Of a stretch of 64,000 nucleotides of DNA, positions 8,677 through 17,167 are shown piece by piece. The stretch covers positions 62,001 through 126,000 of the forward strand of contig LRBF01000268.1 in the NCBI GenBank assembly GCA_001580565.1, read 5' to 3'. The stretch comes from Caballeronia megalochromosomata (lineage in GTDB: Bacteria; Pseudomonadota; Gammaproteobacteria; Burkholderiales; Burkholderiaceae). The notes beneath the pieces are model-generated. The model made no database searches, had not been told where the DNA came from, and saw only the letters and a program-made list of their open reading frames with translations. The position numbers and the translations under genes are program-made. Numbering within the stretch: position 1 is the first letter of the stretch; every line of letters begins with the position of its first letter.

Positions 8677-9194
8677 TGCGTTGCCGCTCCCAACAGTACC
8701 GATACCGAGCAGTGATAATTCGATTCGCTGTTCGCCATGCACCAGTTGATGTCGTTATTGAGCGACAGCTTGTAGAGCGGTTTCTCGCGTTCATTGCGAT
8801 TGCAGAAGCAACGTCCGCAAGTCGTCTTGCCGCAGCAGTCGTTGTACGACACGATGTAGTCCGAGCCATCATGCGGGTTGCGGCATGTGCCGATCCACGT
8901 GATCGGCGATGGCGTCGTGCCCGGCGGGCAACTGCTCGACGTGCCGCCGCAGCAGCTGCAAAGCCAGCCGTCGATCGCGCAATACTTCCAGTAGTCGCAG
9001 CTCGTCGGATCGTCGCTTGTCGCTGCGCCGGGCTTCTTCGGCTCCGTCGCATACGCGGTGCGATCCACCGGCAACAGCGGCACCATCGCCGATCCGACCA
9101 GCACCTTTCCGAGCTTCGCCATCGCACTGCGCCGCGAGCTGCGCTGCGCGACGCCGCGCGCCTTATGTTCGAAGAATGAATCCAGCCATTTCAT
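8673..9194 (-). CDS. mauA: TTQ amine dehydrogenase small (light) subunit
   Basis: A 173-residue catalytic subunit of the methylamine/aromatic amine dehydrogenase family. The two tryptophans that become tryptophan tryptophylquinone are present: Trp100 (ITWIGTC) and Trp151 (NDINWC), 51 residues apart as in known enzymes, with catalytic base Asp119 (SYNDCCG). The Cys-rich core CDYWKYCAIDGWLCSCCGG matches the disulfide-rich fold. A twin-arginine signal (SSRRSAMAKLG, about residues 19-29) fits Tat export of the light chain. The RBS AGGTGAGCGTCC precedes the ATG. Aromatic amine dehydrogenase genes are also called aau; sequence alone does not settle methylamine versus aromatic amine specificity. Confidence 0.93.
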   Translation of the reverse strand: MKWLDSFFEHKARGVAQRSSRRSAMAKLGKVLVGSAMVPLLPVDRTAYATEPKKPGAATSDDPTSCDYWKYCAIDGWLCSCCGGTSSSCPPGTTPSPITWIGTCRNPHDGSDYIVSYNDCCGKTTCGRCFCNRNEREKPLYKLSLNNDINWCMANSESNYHCSVSVLLGAATQ

Positions 9195-9233
9195 GGACGC
9201 TCACCTGTAGGAATGAATGATTTATTGGCGTCT

Positions 9234-9884
9234 TCAGGCGTGCTGCCCGACGTGCCCTTCATGGTCGTGATCGTGATGCGCGTGATCGTCGTGCTTGCCG
9301 TGCACGAACTCCTGCAGCGAAGCGACACCGCGTTCTTTCGCTTCGAACAGGCTTTCCAGATGCTCACGCGTATTCACGAGACCCTTCGCGCGGACCTTGC
9401 CTTCTGCGTCGAGCAACACGGCATAGGGCAGCTTGCCGATCTGATAAGAAAGGCCGAGTTCCTGCGACAGCACATACGGGTATTGCGAAAGGCCGGTCTT
9501 GCGATAGAAGGCGGAGTGCTCGTCGAACTCGCCATCGCTTGCGAGCACGATGTCGGTTGCGCCTTCGCGTGCCTGGATCGACGGCAGCAGGGGCAGCAGC
9601 TTCTTGCACACGGGGCACGTCGGCGAAAGGAAGAAGACCAGCGTGTTGCGCTTCGAGTTCGACAGGCCGCCGACCTTCACCGCGCGGCCCGCGATATCGC
9701 CGAGCTCGAAGACCGGTGCAATGGCGCCGACTGCCGGGCCCTTGTCGATCATGAGTGCGCCGGCGGGCATCATGCGTTCATAGAGAATGCCGACTTGGCG
9801 AACGAGTGCGAGACAGATCGCGCCGAGCGCGAGCAAAGCGGCCCACGACAGTGCGGCCGAAATCATCAGGGCGGTTTGCATCAT
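9234..9884 (-). CDS. mauD: MauD, thioredoxin-like amine dehydrogenase maturation protein
   Basis: A 216-residue protein with an N-terminal membrane anchor (about residues 5-28) and a periplasmic thioredoxin-like domain with CPVC (Cys90, Cys93). MauD is needed in known systems to form the six disulfides of the small subunit. The start at 9884 is preceded by GAGGAATTC and overlaps the mauE stop by 4 bases (ATGA). Unusual is the last part of the protein (about residues 195-216), where 9 of 22 residues are His with several Asp; this could bind metal or may be a linker peculiarity. Confidence 0.92.
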   Translation of the reverse strand: MMQTALMISAALSWAALLALGAICLALVRQVGILYERMMPAGALMIDKGPAVGAIAPVFELGDIAGRAVKVGGLSNSKRNTLVFFLSPTCPVCKKLLPLLPSIQAREGATDIVLASDGEFDEHSAFYRKTGLSQYPYVLSQELGLSYQIGKLPYAVLLDAEGKVRAKGLVNTREHLESLFEAKERGVASLQEFVHGKHDDHAHHDHDHEGHVGQHA

Positions 9885-10438
9885 GAATTCCTCAGAGAAT
9901 CGAGCTTGGGAAGATTGATCAGCAGCACGTCGAGCGTGAACCACGCGGCGACGGCGAAAAGCGTGCAGGCGCCTGCGCTCAGATAGTCGAATGCCATGAG
10001 CGCGCGGCCGGTTGCGGGAACGAGCGCGGCGGCGGCGAGCGCGGCCAGCATCAACGCGCGTGCGACGTGCCACCAGCCGATCGACTTCGGCGTGCGCGCC
10101 GATGCGCGTGCGGCGATGAAGCCTGAGCAGCCGCAATCGATATCGGTATGACCGCGCAACACGTTGATCGCGAGCGCCGCGCCGAAGAGCGTGAACAAGG
10201 CGATCAGTACGATGGCGCTGACCATGCGCGTATCGGCGAACAACAGGCCGATTGCGCCCGCGGCCTCCAGCGCGGGAAACGCGAACGACAAAGGCGTCAC
10301 AGCGAACGAAGGCAGCAGCGCGAACGCCTCGAGCGACGCGCGAAAGCGCGACGGCTCGCGCCACTTCGGCGCCGCGCTCGCGAGCGCGATGATCGTCGCG
10401 GACGCGATGCACACCATGAGAATGACAGGATCGATCAT
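9881..10438 (-). CDS. mauE: MauE, membrane protein for amine dehydrogenase maturation
   Basis: A 185-residue integral membrane protein of the MauE/DoxX-like redox family, with four predicted hydrophobic helices (roughly residues 5-22, 43-68, 72-95, 125-150 and onward). The conserved DCGCSG motif at about residues 102-107 is characteristic. Known MauE works with MauD in small-subunit disulfide formation and stability. It is 9 bases downstream of the large-subunit gene and overlaps mauD. Confidence 0.9.
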   Translation of the reverse strand: MIDPVILMVCIASATIIALASAAPKWREPSRFRASLEAFALLPSFAVTPLSFAFPALEAAGAIGLLFADTRMVSAIVLIALFTLFGAALAINVLRGHTDIDCGCSGFIAARASARTPKSIGWWHVARALMLAALAAAALVPATGRALMAFDYLSAGACTLFAVAAWFTLDVLLINLPKLDSLRNS

Positions 10439-10447
10439 CGCGTCACC

Positions 10448-11605
10448 TCACGGATTGACCAGCAGCGTCGACGTACTGCCGAGTTGCTTTTCGACGTGCT
10501 GACGCTTGCCGGTCGTCGCATCCATCACGACGAGATCGGAGGTCGGCGTGAGGCCGTAGAAGAGCGGCTTGTCGTCGGTGCTGACCTGGATGGAGAGCAG
10601 CGGGTCGATCTTCTGCTTCGCGAGATCCCAGCGCGCCACACGCTTTTTGCTTTCGGTGTCGTAGACCCAGATCTCCGTGCCCGGATCCTTGTGCGATCCG
10701 TCCGCGCCCTTGTGCATGGCGACGTAAAAACGGTGAGCAGCGGTACTGAGCGCGGTCTGCTGCAGGCCGCCCGGACGCCAGCCTGCCTTGCGCTCCTGAT
10801 CGCTCAGCAAGGACCATGACGTGCCGAACACCGGCGCATCACCGGAGAAGTCGGCCGTGCGCACGTTGCCGTGGAAGGTCGTGAACACATACTTGTTGCC
10901 GTCGCGCACGGCGTTGATGAACGCGGGATCGTGATCGACGTCGATGAATGCATCGGAGAGCTTGCGGCTCGCTTCCTTGCCCGTGGCATCGAGCTTGACG
11001 GTGAGCGCCTTGCCGCTTTCGCACAGCGCCGAGAAACGGTCGTTGCCGCTCGGATACGCGAGCACGCAGCCGTCGGTATCGACTTCGCCGAGCACCTTCT
11101 TCGCAGCCGTATCGATGACGGTGACGGAAGTCGACGGCGTGATGTTCGACACATACAGGCGGCTGCCGTCTTCCGAAAGAATCGTGAGATAAGGCGTCGG
11201 CACGGTCTGACCGTGCTTGGCCGGGATCACGATTTCACCGGTCACCTGGAGCGTCGAGTTATCGATGATCTCGACCACATCCGTGCGCGTGCCATGACTG
11301 CCGCGCGCGAAGTAGGTCGTCGCGACATAGCTCGTCTTGTGATCCGGCGAGATCGTAAAGCCCGGTGCGAAACCGGCGTCGATCTGGCCGATGAACCGCT
11401 TCGTGTCGCCGTCGAACACATGAACCCGCGCATCGGTCATGCTCGAGAACGCAACATCCGTTACGAAGATGCGGTGCGGGCTGTACGGCGGCACCTTCGC
11501 CACCGTCAGTTCTTCCGGCTTTTCGGCCGCGCCTGCGTGAATCTGACACGCAAGCAGTCCATAAAATACGGCCCCCATGGCGGTGGCCAGCCGTCTCAGC
11601 TTCAT
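10448..11605 (-). CDS. mauB: TTQ amine dehydrogenase large (heavy) subunit
   Basis: A 385-residue seven-bladed beta-propeller subunit with an N-terminal signal peptide (about residues 1-26). Conserved stretches include DARVHVFDGD, GTRTDVVEIID, ADFSGDAPVFG, WSLLSDQERKAGWRPGG and EIWVYDTESKKRVAR. Several of these look closer to aromatic amine dehydrogenase (AauB) than to methylamine dehydrogenase, although the WRPGG region resembles MauB. It starts the operon B-E-D-A-cytochrome-cytochrome-aldehyde dehydrogenase-porin, with a strong RBS (AAGGAGGAGCACAG). An LLAC sequence within the signal region (residues 17-20) is a weak possible lipobox. Confidence 0.9.
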   Translation of the reverse strand: MKLRRLATAMGAVFYGLLACQIHAGAAEKPEELTVAKVPPYSPHRIFVTDVAFSSMTDARVHVFDGDTKRFIGQIDAGFAPGFTISPDHKTSYVATTYFARGSHGTRTDVVEIIDNSTLQVTGEIVIPAKHGQTVPTPYLTILSEDGSRLYVSNITPSTSVTVIDTAAKKVLGEVDTDGCVLAYPSGNDRFSALCESGKALTVKLDATGKEASRKLSDAFIDVDHDPAFINAVRDGNKYVFTTFHGNVRTADFSGDAPVFGTSWSLLSDQERKAGWRPGGLQQTALSTAAHRFYVAMHKGADGSHKDPGTEIWVYDTESKKRVARWDLAKQKIDPLLSIQVSTDDKPLFYGLTPTSDLVVMDATTGKRQHVEKQLGSTSTLLVNP

Positions 11606-11764
11606 CTGTGCTCCTCCTTAGTTATCGTCGAAATGACTCTAAAGACGACAATAAAAAAGAGCACTTCGTAACCGGCAGCGCGTGCGTGCCGAAATGGAGC
11701 ATTCGAAAGGGAGCCGACAGAGACGCGCGTGACAAGCGTGTTCAGGCCGCTTTCAGTTTCGGCG

Positions 11765-11818
11765 CCGGAAAAGGAAATGCCGGTTGCAAACCGCGGCAGT
11801 GCGGCTTGCAACCGGCAT
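11765..11818 (-). terminator. Long hairpin after the AraC gene, likely terminator
   Basis: An 18-bp inverted repeat with one mismatch: 11777-11794 (ATGCCGGTTGCAAACCGC) pairs with 11801-11818 across a 6-base loop. On the minus strand the stem is followed by a T-rich run (TTCCTTTT, 11776-11769). It lies 24 bases past the AraC-family gene and 160 bases before the amine dehydrogenase operon, so it would insulate that operon from read-through. Confidence 0.7.
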
Positions 11819-11841
11819 GGAAGCGTTGTGCTTCGCCCGAC

Positions 11842-12783
11842 TTATCGAGTGCGCAGCGTCTGGGAAGGAAGTTCGCCGAACAGGATTTTGTAATCGCTCG
11901 CGAAATGACCGAGATTGGAAAATCCCCAACGCATCGCGGCTTCGCGCACCGGAACTTCGCCTGGCGATGTCGTCGTCAGCAGTCGCCGCACTTGCGCGAG
12001 ACGCACGGCACGCAGATAACTCACCGGATTCATCTGCGTGACCGATTGAAAGCTGTTTTGAATCGTGCGCCGGCTCACGCGCAGTTTCTCGCATAGATCC
12101 AGCACTGAAATCGGCTGCTCGGGGCGCGCCAGCACCAGATCATGGGCGCGACGCACGACGTCTGCCCGGCACGCGTAGGTGAGCCGGTCCTCGCGCGTGG
12201 GCACGTGAAACGTCAGCAGATCCAGAATGCTTTCCGTCACCGTGTGCGCGAAACGATGCGCGCCATCTTCGGAAGAAAACGGATCGGGGGCTGCGAGCAC
12301 CGACTCGACCGCCGCGATGATGCGCTTTCCCGCACGCGCGCCGGCCGCGCTGGGAATGCTCAGCACGTGCCGATTGAGAATCTCGTCCTGGATATCGACG
12401 CCCGCTGCATCGGCTGCCGCCGCGAGCAGATTCGTATCGACGGCCACGCCGAGCATCGACATGTCAGGTGGCGAATGCAGCAGAAATTCCTTGTCGCCAC
12501 GTGCGACGACGAGCGCGTTTTCGTCGACCCGCACGCCCTGAAATGAAAACGGTGCGCCGCCGCCGAGCACGAGTCCGAAGGTGACGAAACCTGATGGTAA
12601 TTGCCCGCGCTGAACGATACGAACATTCGCGGATTCCTGGAAGACCTGCACGCCCGCCACAGCAACCTGCTTGACCGTGCTGCGAAAAGCGCCTTCTCCG
12701 ACCTGGTCGTAGCGCTGATCCCAACCCGTCAGCGCATGCGCGTGATGGTCGGCGTCCTCGAAGGTTTCAAAATTGGCGTACAT
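11842..12783 (-). CDS. AraC-family transcriptional regulator (EutR-like)
   Basis: A 313-residue protein with a C-terminal AraC DNA-binding domain of two helix-turn-helix units (about residues 210-310; SVLDLCEKLRVSRRTIQNSF and REAAMRWGFSNLGHFASDYK). The N-terminal part begins TFEDADHHAHALTGWDQRYDQ, which recalls EutR-type regulators of amine or alcohol metabolism. It lies upstream of, and on the same strand as, the amine dehydrogenase operon, separated by a hairpin terminator, and is the best candidate for its activator. The inducer may be the amine or the aldehyde. Confidence 0.9.
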   Translation of the reverse strand: MYANFETFEDADHHAHALTGWDQRYDQVGEGAFRSTVKQVAVAGVQVFQESANVRIVQRGQLPSGFVTFGLVLGGGAPFSFQGVRVDENALVVARGDKEFLLHSPPDMSMLGVAVDTNLLAAAADAAGVDIQDEILNRHVLSIPSAAGARAGKRIIAAVESVLAAPDPFSSEDGAHRFAHTVTESILDLLTFHVPTREDRLTYACRADVVRRAHDLVLARPEQPISVLDLCEKLRVSRRTIQNSFQSVTQMNPVSYLRAVRLAQVRRLLTTTSPGEVPVREAAMRWGFSNLGHFASDYKILFGELPSQTLRTR

Positions 12784-13266
12784 GCCCTGCTCCTGCTACT
12801 TGCGTCCGCATCGATGCGACTGCCTATAGGATTTCGATTTTTTGGCGTCAAGCTTTCTAATTGTTCTCGCCTATCGGTTGTTGCGCAATGCTAGGAATGC
12901 ACGATTGAAAAACGAGCGCGCGCATGCGTAGGCGAACGCGCGCTCGCAAATACTTCATAGATTACTTTAGAAACTGTCCGGGATGCCAATGCGTACGGTG
13001 CTCTGACGATTGCTCTAACGAATGAACGTTTGTTCTCTTCGAAAGGAAATTGTCGGCATGGATCGAGCCCTGATAATCCTTTCGCGGTAAATCAATCAAA
13101 AGTGCGTTCACCGATAAAGCGCGTTGATGCGCTTTCATATTTGCCGCACTGATAACCGCATGTCTTTTCGGCGAATTTGACGCGGATATACGTCGCATCG
13201 ACACTGCCTGCCAAGCGAAGCCTTTCGAAAGCATCGACGCCTTATTCATCACCCAAGCGAGCCCAC
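12784..13266. other. Divergent intergenic region, AraC gene and MFS transporter
   Basis: No convincing gene in these 483 bases, which are less GC-rich than their surroundings. They hold the AraC and transporter promoters. Two dyads are visible: CGAGCGCGCG (12913-12922) pairing with CGCGCGCTCG (12937-12946), and a short GAAC-GTTT-GTTC palindrome at 13024-13035. There is no T-run next to the first dyad, so it is not a standard terminator. Confidence 0.5.
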
Positions 13267-14574
13267 ATGTCTTCTGTTCACTCCTCGACGTCTGGGGACC
13301 GCGCGGCCGTTACGCAGGACCGTGCGCTTAGCCGGATCGTCGTCGCTTCCGTCGCGGGCAATGCGATGGAGTGGTATGACTTCTTTGTTTATGGCACGGC
13401 GGCCGCGCTCGTATTCGGCCAGTTGTTCTTTCCCGCGAATGCGGACCCGCTCGTCGGCACGCTCGGCGCATTCGCCGCGTTCGCGATGGGCTTCGTCGCA
13501 CGGCCGCTCGGCGGCATCGTGTTCGGGCATATCGGCGATCGATATGGACGGCGCGCGTCGCTCGTCTGGACGCTGCTCATCATGGGCTTCGCGACCTTCG
13601 GCATCGGCTTGTTGCCGACTTATGATCATGTGGGAGCATGGGCGCCTGCCGCGCTCGTCGGGCTTCGGCTGCTTCAAGGCGTCGCCTCTGGCGGTGAATG
13701 GGGCGGCGGCGTATTGATGATCAGCGAGAGCGCACCGCCCGAAAAGCGCGGCTACTATGCGGCATGGAGCCAGCTCGGCGTGGGCGGGGGCTTCGTGCTT
13801 TCGTCGGGCGCATTTCTCGCCGTGCAGACGTTGCCACACGATCAGTTCATCTCGTGGGGCTGGCGTTTGCCGTTTCTCGCGAGCATTCTGATCTTCGCGC
13901 TCGGTGTCTATATCCGCCATAACCTGCCCGAGAGCCGGGACTTTGAACATGCGGATCGCGCGGGCAAGACGTCTCATATGCCGGTTATCGAAGTTATCAA
14001 ACGCCATCCGAAGGAAATTCTGATGGCGATGGGATTGCGTGTCGCCGAAAACGGCGGCGCGTATATCTTTCTCGCCTTCTCGCTCGTCTACGGCAAGTTC
14101 GCGGGCATCGCCAATTCGACGATGCTCACCGGCGTCATGCTCGCGATGGTCGTCGAAATGGCGGCGATGCCTCTGTGGGGCAAGCTCTCCGATCGCATCG
14201 GGCGCAAACCGGTGTACATGATCGGCGCGGTGTCGCTCGCATTCATGGCGTTCCCGTTCTTCTGGCTACTCAACACGCATTCCACACCGCTCATCTGGCT
14301 CGCGCTCGTACTCGGCACGGCGGTATGTCATGGCGCGATGATCGGCACGCTGCCCTCGCTCGTCGGCGAGCTCTTCAGTACCGAAGTGCGCTACTCGGGT
14401 GTCGCGCTCGGCCATGAAGTCGCGTCGATCTTCGCGGGCGGTCTCTCTCCGCTCATCGCCATAGCACTGCTCGCGCACTATCGCGCGTACTGGCCGGTTT
14501 CCCTCTACCTGATCGCGCTCGCCCTCGTCACGATCGTCACGTTGAAGTACACGCGCGAGACGCGCGCGAAGTAA
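13267..14574 (+). CDS. MFS transporter, metabolite:H+ symporter (MHS) type
   Basis: A 435-residue, 12-helix major facilitator protein. The opening AGNAMEWYDFFVYGTAAALVF and the loop GDRYGRRASLV are hallmarks of the MHS subfamily (shikimate, ketoglutarate and aromatic acid uptake). The ATG at 13267 fits the family start; a TTG 90 bases upstream would add an atypical leader, and neither has a strong RBS. It sits next to a second MFS gene and iacF. In Paraburkholderia phytofirmans MFS genes accompany iac genes, so uptake of indole-3-acetate or a derivative is the likely role. Confidence 0.88.
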   Translation: MSSVHSSTSGDRAAVTQDRALSRIVVASVAGNAMEWYDFFVYGTAAALVFGQLFFPANADPLVGTLGAFAAFAMGFVARPLGGIVFGHIGDRYGRRASLVWTLLIMGFATFGIGLLPTYDHVGAWAPAALVGLRLLQGVASGGEWGGGVLMISESAPPEKRGYYAAWSQLGVGGGFVLSSGAFLAVQTLPHDQFISWGWRLPFLASILIFALGVYIRHNLPESRDFEHADRAGKTSHMPVIEVIKRHPKEILMAMGLRVAENGGAYIFLAFSLVYGKFAGIANSTMLTGVMLAMVVEMAAMPLWGKLSDRIGRKPVYMIGAVSLAFMAFPFFWLLNTHSTPLIWLALVLGTAVCHGAMIGTLPSLVGELFSTEVRYSGVALGHEVASIFAGGLSPLIAIALLAHYRAYWPVSLYLIALALVTIVTLKYTRETRAK

Positions 14575-14606
14575 CACACGCTTTTCCCCTCCCTGATTCG
14601 ACTCCC

Positions 14607-14633
14607 GTTCGCGCGGCGCTGGCCCGCGCGAAC
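14607..14633. other. GC-rich hairpin between the two MFS genes
   Basis: A perfect 10-bp inverted repeat, GTTCGCGCGG (14607-14616) with CCGCGCGAAC (14624-14633), loop of 7 bases. It has no T-run, so it is more likely an mRNA stabilising or processing hairpin, or a weak terminator, within the transporter operon. Confidence 0.5.
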
Positions 14634-14675
14634 GCCTGCGCACGTCGAGAGACCAGCATCCATCGGAGACACACG

Positions 14676-16085
14676 ATGCATTCCCCAAGCACCATCAAAC
14701 CGGAAAACAAACGCTATACGTACGAGTGGTATGTCGTCGTGATCTGCATGCTGGCGTATGTTTTCTCGTTCATCGACCGGCAGGTGCTCGCGCTCATGAT
14801 CGAGCCGATCAAGCGCGACCTGCATCTCACCGACACGCAATTCAGCCTCCTGCATGGCTTCGCCTTCTCGCTCTTCTACGCGGTAATGGGAATGCCGATC
14901 GCGTATCTTGCCGATCGTTTCGCGCGGCCGCGCATCATCGCGACGGGCATCGCCTTATGGAGCGTCGCGACGGCCGCGTGCGGCCTCAGTCAGAGCTTCG
15001 TGCATATGTTCGCTTCGCGCATGAGCGTGGGCGTGGGCGAAGCCGCGCTCTCGCCCGGAACGTATTCGATGCTCGCGGATTACTTTCCCAAAGAAAAGAT
15101 GGGCCGCGCGATCGGCATCTATTCGCTCGGTTCTTTCATTGGCGGGGGCATTGCGTTTCTCGTCGGCGGCTATGTGATTGCGCTGCTCAAGCACGCGAGC
15201 GTGTTCACGTTGCCCCTCGTTGGTGAATTGCGGGCGTGGCAACTCGCATTCTTTATAGTCGGATTGCCGGGTCTTTTCGTCGCGTTCGTTTTCATGATGA
15301 CGGTGCGTGACCCCGCGCGCAAAGGACTCGCGCAAGACGGCGCGGGCCAGGTCAAACGCGTTGCGATGGGTGGTGCGCTGCGTTTCATCGCGAGGCATCG
15401 CAAGACGTTCTTCTACCATTACATCGGTTTCTCGTTCTATGCGATGGGGCTTTATTGCCTGATGAGCTGGACGCCCGCCTTTTATATGCGCCGCTTCGGC
15501 CTCACGCCTGTCGACACGGGTTATATGCTCGGCGTCGTGATGCTCGTCGCGAACACGAGCGGCGTGTTCTGCGGCGGCTGGCTCAACGACTGGCTGCTGC
15601 GCCGCGGTCGCACCGATGCGCCCATGCGCGCGGCATGGATCGGCGCGGCATGCATGCTGGTTCCTGCTATCGCGTTCACACAGACGTCGAGCCTGAACGC
15701 ATCGCTCGCATGGCTCGTCGCGGCGATGTTCTTCGCGTCGTTCCCGCTGCCGACCTCCGCCGCCGCCATGCAGGCACTCGCGCCCAATCAGATGCGCGCG
15801 CAGATCTCAGCAATGTTCCTGCTCGTGTCGAACCTGATCGGTCTGGGTCTCGGGACCACGCTCGTCGCGCTCATCACCGACAAGGTGTTCGGCTCGCCGC
15901 TGGCCGTGGGCAGTTCGATGGCCATCATCAACGCCGTGGCCATCGTGCTGGCCACCGCGCTGCTTTTCGCCGGATGCCGGCAGTATCGATCGAGTCTCGC
16001 GAGTGAAGCACGTGAAGCCCGCATCGCGCTCGACGCTGCACCGACGCGCGCAAACGTGCCCGCCGGCGCCGCCACGACGGCATGA
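14676..16085 (+). CDS. MFS transporter (spinster-like)
   Basis: A 469-residue major facilitator protein with 12 hydrophobic segments. Its start region (YEWYVVVICMLAYVFSFIDRQVLALMIEPIKRD) and the loop LADRFARPRIIATG are typical of the spinster-like or hexuronate-like MFS group often found with aromatic catabolism genes. RBS GGAGACACACG precedes the ATG. It lies 101 bases after the MHS transporter and 111 before iacF. A role in import of indole-3-acetate or export of a pathway intermediate is inferred from position only. Confidence 0.87.
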   Translation: MHSPSTIKPENKRYTYEWYVVVICMLAYVFSFIDRQVLALMIEPIKRDLHLTDTQFSLLHGFAFSLFYAVMGMPIAYLADRFARPRIIATGIALWSVATAACGLSQSFVHMFASRMSVGVGEAALSPGTYSMLADYFPKEKMGRAIGIYSLGSFIGGGIAFLVGGYVIALLKHASVFTLPLVGELRAWQLAFFIVGLPGLFVAFVFMMTVRDPARKGLAQDGAGQVKRVAMGGALRFIARHRKTFFYHYIGFSFYAMGLYCLMSWTPAFYMRRFGLTPVDTGYMLGVVMLVANTSGVFCGGWLNDWLLRRGRTDAPMRAAWIGAACMLVPAIAFTQTSSLNASLAWLVAAMFFASFPLPTSAAAMQALAPNQMRAQISAMFLLVSNLIGLGLGTTLVALITDKVFGSPLAVGSSMAIINAVAIVLATALLFAGCRQYRSSLASEAREARIALDAAPTRANVPAGAATTA

Positions 16086-16115
16086 AGATATCCGCCGAAT
16101 TGATGTGACGTGCTC

Positions 16116-16131
16116 TTTTTAATCTATTTTG
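16116..16131. promoter_or_regulatory. AT-rich motif shared with the iacCD promoter region
   Basis: TTTTTAATCTATTTTG lies 65 bases before iacF. Thirteen of its 16 positions match TTTTTAATCGATTTGA at 18132-18147, upstream of iacC. Both stand out from GC-rich surroundings and flank the LysR gene, so they could be common regulator or promoter elements. Confidence 0.4.
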
Positions 16132-16196
16132 TTTATCCGGTGAGGGGCGCTACGCTCGGCACATCGTCCCCTTGAACACATTGGAAAGGCAGCATC

Positions 16197-17165
16197 ATGC
16201 AAGCTCAAACCTTCAAAGTTCGTGTCGACGCGTTGCGCGAAGAAGCCCGCGGCGTGCGCTCGTTCAGCATCTCGCGTCTCGACGGTCTGCCCTTCGACGC
16301 CTATGAGCCCGGCGCGCATATCGACGTGACCGGTCCTTCGGGCATCACGCGTCAGTACTCGCTTTGCGGCGATCCGGCTTGCCGCGACTCGCATGTCTTC
16401 GCGGTGAAGAAAGAAGAACAATCGCGCGGCGGCTCGCGTTCGTTGCACGACGAAGTCGGCATCGGTAGCGAACTATCGATTGGCGCGCCGCGCAATCTTT
16501 TCCGGCTAGAAGAAGGCGCGAGCGAGCATATCTTGATCGGCGCGGGCATCGGCATTACGCCTTTGCTTTCGATGGCGTATCGACTCGTCGCGATCGATGC
16601 GCCCTTCACGCTGCATTATTTCGCGCGCAGCGAAGCACATGCGGCGTTTTTGCCGCTTCTTGCGCGTGCGCCGTTCGCGCAGCACGTCAAGCTGCATTTC
16701 GGTGTCGAGCGCGACGTCCTGACCGATGCACTCGATGCCTGTCTTTGCGACGCGGACGGGAACGCGCACGTCTACACGTGCGGCCCCGCTCCGTTCATGG
16801 ATGCCGTGGTCGATACGGCGCAAAAGCGCCTGCCCGCCGGCGCTATTCATCTCGAACGCTTCAAGGCCGAGCCGCAAGCCCCGACGGATACCTCGCTCGA
16901 CACCTTCGATGTCCAGCTCGCGAGCACCGGGCAAACCGTGCGCGTGGATGCCTCCACATCCATCGTCGATGCGCTTGCTTCGATCGGCATCGAAGTCGAT
17001 ACGTCATGCGGCGAAGGCGTCTGCGGCACCTGCATGGTCGATGTCGTGAGCGGCGAGCCCGAGCATCGGGATCATTGCCTGAGCAAGGCGGAACGCGCGA
17101 GCAACAGCGTAATCTGCTGCTGCGTGTCCCGTTCGCGCTCACCGGTGCTCGTGCTCGACCTCTGA
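16197..17165 (+). CDS. iacF: Rieske oxygenase reductase, IacF (PDR/VanB type)
   Basis: A 322-residue reductase passing electrons from NAD(P)H through flavin and a 2Fe-2S centre to an oxygenase. The N-terminal flavin domain has RQYSLCGDP, the nucleotide domain has GAGIGITPLLSMAYRL and TCGPAPFMDAVV, and the C-terminal plant-type ferredoxin has CGEGVCGTC plus the distal Cys (HCLS). This is the phthalate dioxygenase reductase/VanB layout. It ends 2 bases before the convergent LysR gene. With iacC and iacD on the other side of that regulator it should complete the IacCD dioxygenase. Confidence 0.88.
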   Translation: MQAQTFKVRVDALREEARGVRSFSISRLDGLPFDAYEPGAHIDVTGPSGITRQYSLCGDPACRDSHVFAVKKEEQSRGGSRSLHDEVGIGSELSIGAPRNLFRLEEGASEHILIGAGIGITPLLSMAYRLVAIDAPFTLHYFARSEAHAAFLPLLARAPFAQHVKLHFGVERDVLTDALDACLCDADGNAHVYTCGPAPFMDAVVDTAQKRLPAGAIHLERFKAEPQAPTDTSLDTFDVQLASTGQTVRVDASTSIVDALASIGIEVDTSCGEGVCGTCMVDVVSGEPEHRDHCLSKAERASNSVICCCVSRSRSPVLVLDL

Positions 17166-17167
17166 AC

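Noticed and set aside
9234..10412. Longer version of mauD starting at 10412
   Set aside because: The first 176 codons overlap mauE in another frame and are Arg-rich; MauD starts at 9884 with an RBS and a membrane anchor.
12913..12946. CG-rich dyad as a terminator
   Set aside because: It lies between divergent genes, with no T-run on either side and no transcript needing to end there.
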